Shown here one piece after another: positions 1 to 64,000 of a stretch of 64,000 nt of DNA. The stretch spans positions 620,001-684,000 of the forward strand of contig BAAHQB010000047.1 in assembly GCA_054601695.1 (NCBI GenBank), in the 5' to 3' direction. Each line of letters opens with the position of its first letter. Position 1 is the first letter of the stretch. The notes under the pieces were generated by a model. That model did no database searches, was not told the DNA's origin, and was given only the letters and a program-made list of their open reading frames with translations. The position numbers and the translations under genes are program-made. Source of the stretch: Amorphochlora amoebiformis (Eukaryota > Cercozoa > Chlorarachniophyceae).

Positions 1-78
1 CATATATATAGTATACATAAGTAATTACGTATATATATATATATTATATATTGATATATATTATATATAGATACATAC

Positions 79-108
79 ATATGTATGTATTTTGACACAT
101 CTCTTTGT
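79..108 (-). CDS. Possible further NYN gene exon N22
   Basis: Acceptor TATAAG, donor GTATGT; in the required phase it reads QRDVSKYIH after a split Arg. It fits the position but is short and unsupported by a clear motif. Confidence 0.35.
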
Positions 109-175
109 CTTATACTTATGTAAACATATCATACCTATATACATATACATATATATGTATATAATTGAACAGATG

Positions 176-206
<31 letters not shown>

Positions 207-261
207 ATATATATATTTATATATATATAAATAATATATATATATATATATATTATATAGT

Positions 262-298
<37 letters not shown>

Positions 299-401
299 TT
301 GAAAATATAGAAATTATATGCACGTATATATATATATATGTATATATGTGTATGTATATATATATATTTACATATCTACATATGTATATTTACAAATATA
401 T

Positions 402-449
<48 letters not shown>

Positions 450-473
450 CACACAATGTATATGTATATATAT

Positions 474-525
<52 letters not shown>

Positions 526-606
526 CATTTATATAATATATATATATATATATTATATACATATGTATATATATATATATAATATATGTGTGTATATATA
601 TACATA

Positions 607-653
<47 letters not shown>
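109..653. repeat. (TA)n intron filler at left edge
   Basis: TA tracts with CA/TG interruptions; no island beyond the candidate N22 exon. Confidence 0.85.
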
Positions 654-14701
<14,048 letters not shown>

Positions 14702-14893
14702 GGCCCGGGGGGACCAGGGAGGGCGGGGTTCCATCCTCAAATGTCACTCCGGGTGACTTGTGGTTACATTTACAGATATTGAAATTCTTGATATGTGAAT
14801 ATCTCAATTTTGATATTAAAATATCTTAGAACTAATATCGTATATACAAGACTTCTATTATTTTAATATGTTAATGCCCTTATCCTCATAACA

Positions 14894-14924
14894 CCTTTTA
14901 TAATATGGAGCTGCACACGTGTCC
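14894..14924 (-). promoter_or_regulatory. Core promoter of the NYN nuclease gene
   Basis: Minus-strand TATAAAAGG at 14894-14902, with a palindromic ACACGTGT G-box 12 nt upstream (14914-14924). It lies 193 nt before the proposed ATG at 14701. The region is unique sequence, unlike the introns. Confidence 0.55.
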
Positions 14925-15049
14925 CTGGGCAGCTGGGCGATGGGCGATCTTGATCGTTGCATGGAGTGGAAAGTGGCGCGAAAATCTTCCGGGAGGCAAA
15001 TATTATTTCGATATCGTTGAGATATTTTTACATATCGTGTACAATATGT

Positions 15050-16074
<1,025 letters not shown>

Positions 16075-16293
16075 CATGAGGGTACTTTCGTTTTTATTTC
16101 GGTAATTCCACCTTATAAAAAGGCCCTGCTTCTCGAATAAGAGCATGGCCACACGTGTCCAACGAACATCTATCATGGAAATTTCTAGAAATCTAGAGAA
16201 TAATTAGAATAATAAGAATAATAATAGCTTTAGTCCGAATGAAGTCTAGTACAAATCAAACAGGAAAAAACGGATTTTTCTAGAAGTTTAAAG
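16075..16293 (-). other. 3' UTR of the P5A gene
   Basis: Unique AT-rich sequence follows the TAG stop. AATAAA on the minus strand at 16093-16098 is a possible polyadenylation signal, about 195 nt past the stop. Confidence 0.6.
16111..16160 (-). promoter_or_regulatory. G-box plus TATA-like module in the P5A 3' UTR
   Basis: An 11-base motif around ACACGTGT at 16150-16160 is followed on the minus strand by a TATAAGG-like box near 16111-16117. The same G-box then TATA order occurs at 14894-14924. TATAAAA is also readable on the plus strand at 16114-16120. Confidence 0.35.
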
Positions 16294-63472
<47,179 letters not shown>

Positions 63473-63479
63473 CTGGAGG

Positions 63480-63517
63480 ACACATATAAATGTGTATATG
63501 AATATATATATATATAC

Positions 63518-63548
<31 letters not shown>

Positions 63549-63576
63549 ATGTGTATTTGTTTACTATATAAACTAA

Positions 63577-63655
<79 letters not shown>

Positions 63656-64000
63656 GATTTTATTATTTTTGCTAATATTTCAAGTATTATTAATGATTAA
63701 TGTTGTATGTATGCATGTGTGTGTGTGTGTATGTGTGTGTGTATATTTGTGCATGTATGTATGTATGTATGTATGCATGTGTGTATGTGTGTATGTGTGT
63801 ATGTGTGATGTACAGGTGTTGTATGTATACATGTGTGTGTGTGAATATGTGAATATGTGTATATGTGTGTATGTGTGTATGTATATGTGTTGTATGTATG
63901 CATGTGTGTGTGCGAATATGTGTGTATGTGTGTGAATATGTGTGTATGTGTGTATGTACATGGGTGTGTGTGAATGCATGTGTGTGTGAATATGTGTGTA
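63480..64000. repeat. (TA)n then (TG)-rich microsatellite at right edge
   Basis: 63700-64000 is TGTATG and TGTGTG repeat with GCATG and GAATATG words. No exon seen; the missing N terminus must lie further right. Confidence 0.85.

Overview
This is eukaryotic nuclear DNA made mostly of simple repeats: (TA)n tracts, long TTAGGG-type (vertebrate-type telomeric) arrays, GA/CT tracts, minisatellites and one very long (CG)n block. No prokaryotic gene structure is present. Nearly all long reading frames are artefacts of repeats. The real coding sequence lies in short unique islands of 19-160 nt, all on the minus strand. They are bounded by AG and GT and join in a consistent reading frame under the standard code.

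Two minus-strand genes can be read by hand. (1) From beyond the right edge to 16294: a P5A-type P-type ATPase (ATP13A1/Spf1 family, the ER transmembrane-helix dislocase). I place 61 exons, 3380 coding nt spread over 47.2 kb (about 7 percent coding). They give 1126 residues from just inside the N terminus to the stop, and splice phase agrees at all 60 introns. The A, P and N domain signatures appear in order: TGE, DKTGT, the GDPIE and KGSPE segments, TGDG, FAR..P.QK, GDGAND, then the C-terminal membrane helices. (2) From 14701 to beyond the left edge: a gene carrying a Zc3h12a-like NYN ribonuclease domain ([36 protein letters not shown]). I place 21 exons, with one unresolved junction before the nuclease core.

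The genes are in tandem. The 1.6 kb between them (14702-16293) holds the P5A 3' UTR, (TA)n filler and a G-box plus TATA promoter for the nuclease gene.

The introns are the striking part. Sense-strand introns are usually (TA)n, starting GTATAT and ending TATATAG, or C-strand telomere repeat, ending CCCTAG or CCCTAAG, with donors such as GTAACCC. At least 23 exons are accompanied by tandem partial copies of their own edge: truncated copies of the acceptor plus 5' half lie upstream, and truncated copies of the 3' half plus donor lie downstream. I call these edge echoes. They fill many introns with decoy splice sites.

The organism cannot be named from this window. It is an intron-rich eukaryote, possibly a protist or alga, with TTAGGG-type repeats, GT-AG introns (one GC-AG) and the standard code.
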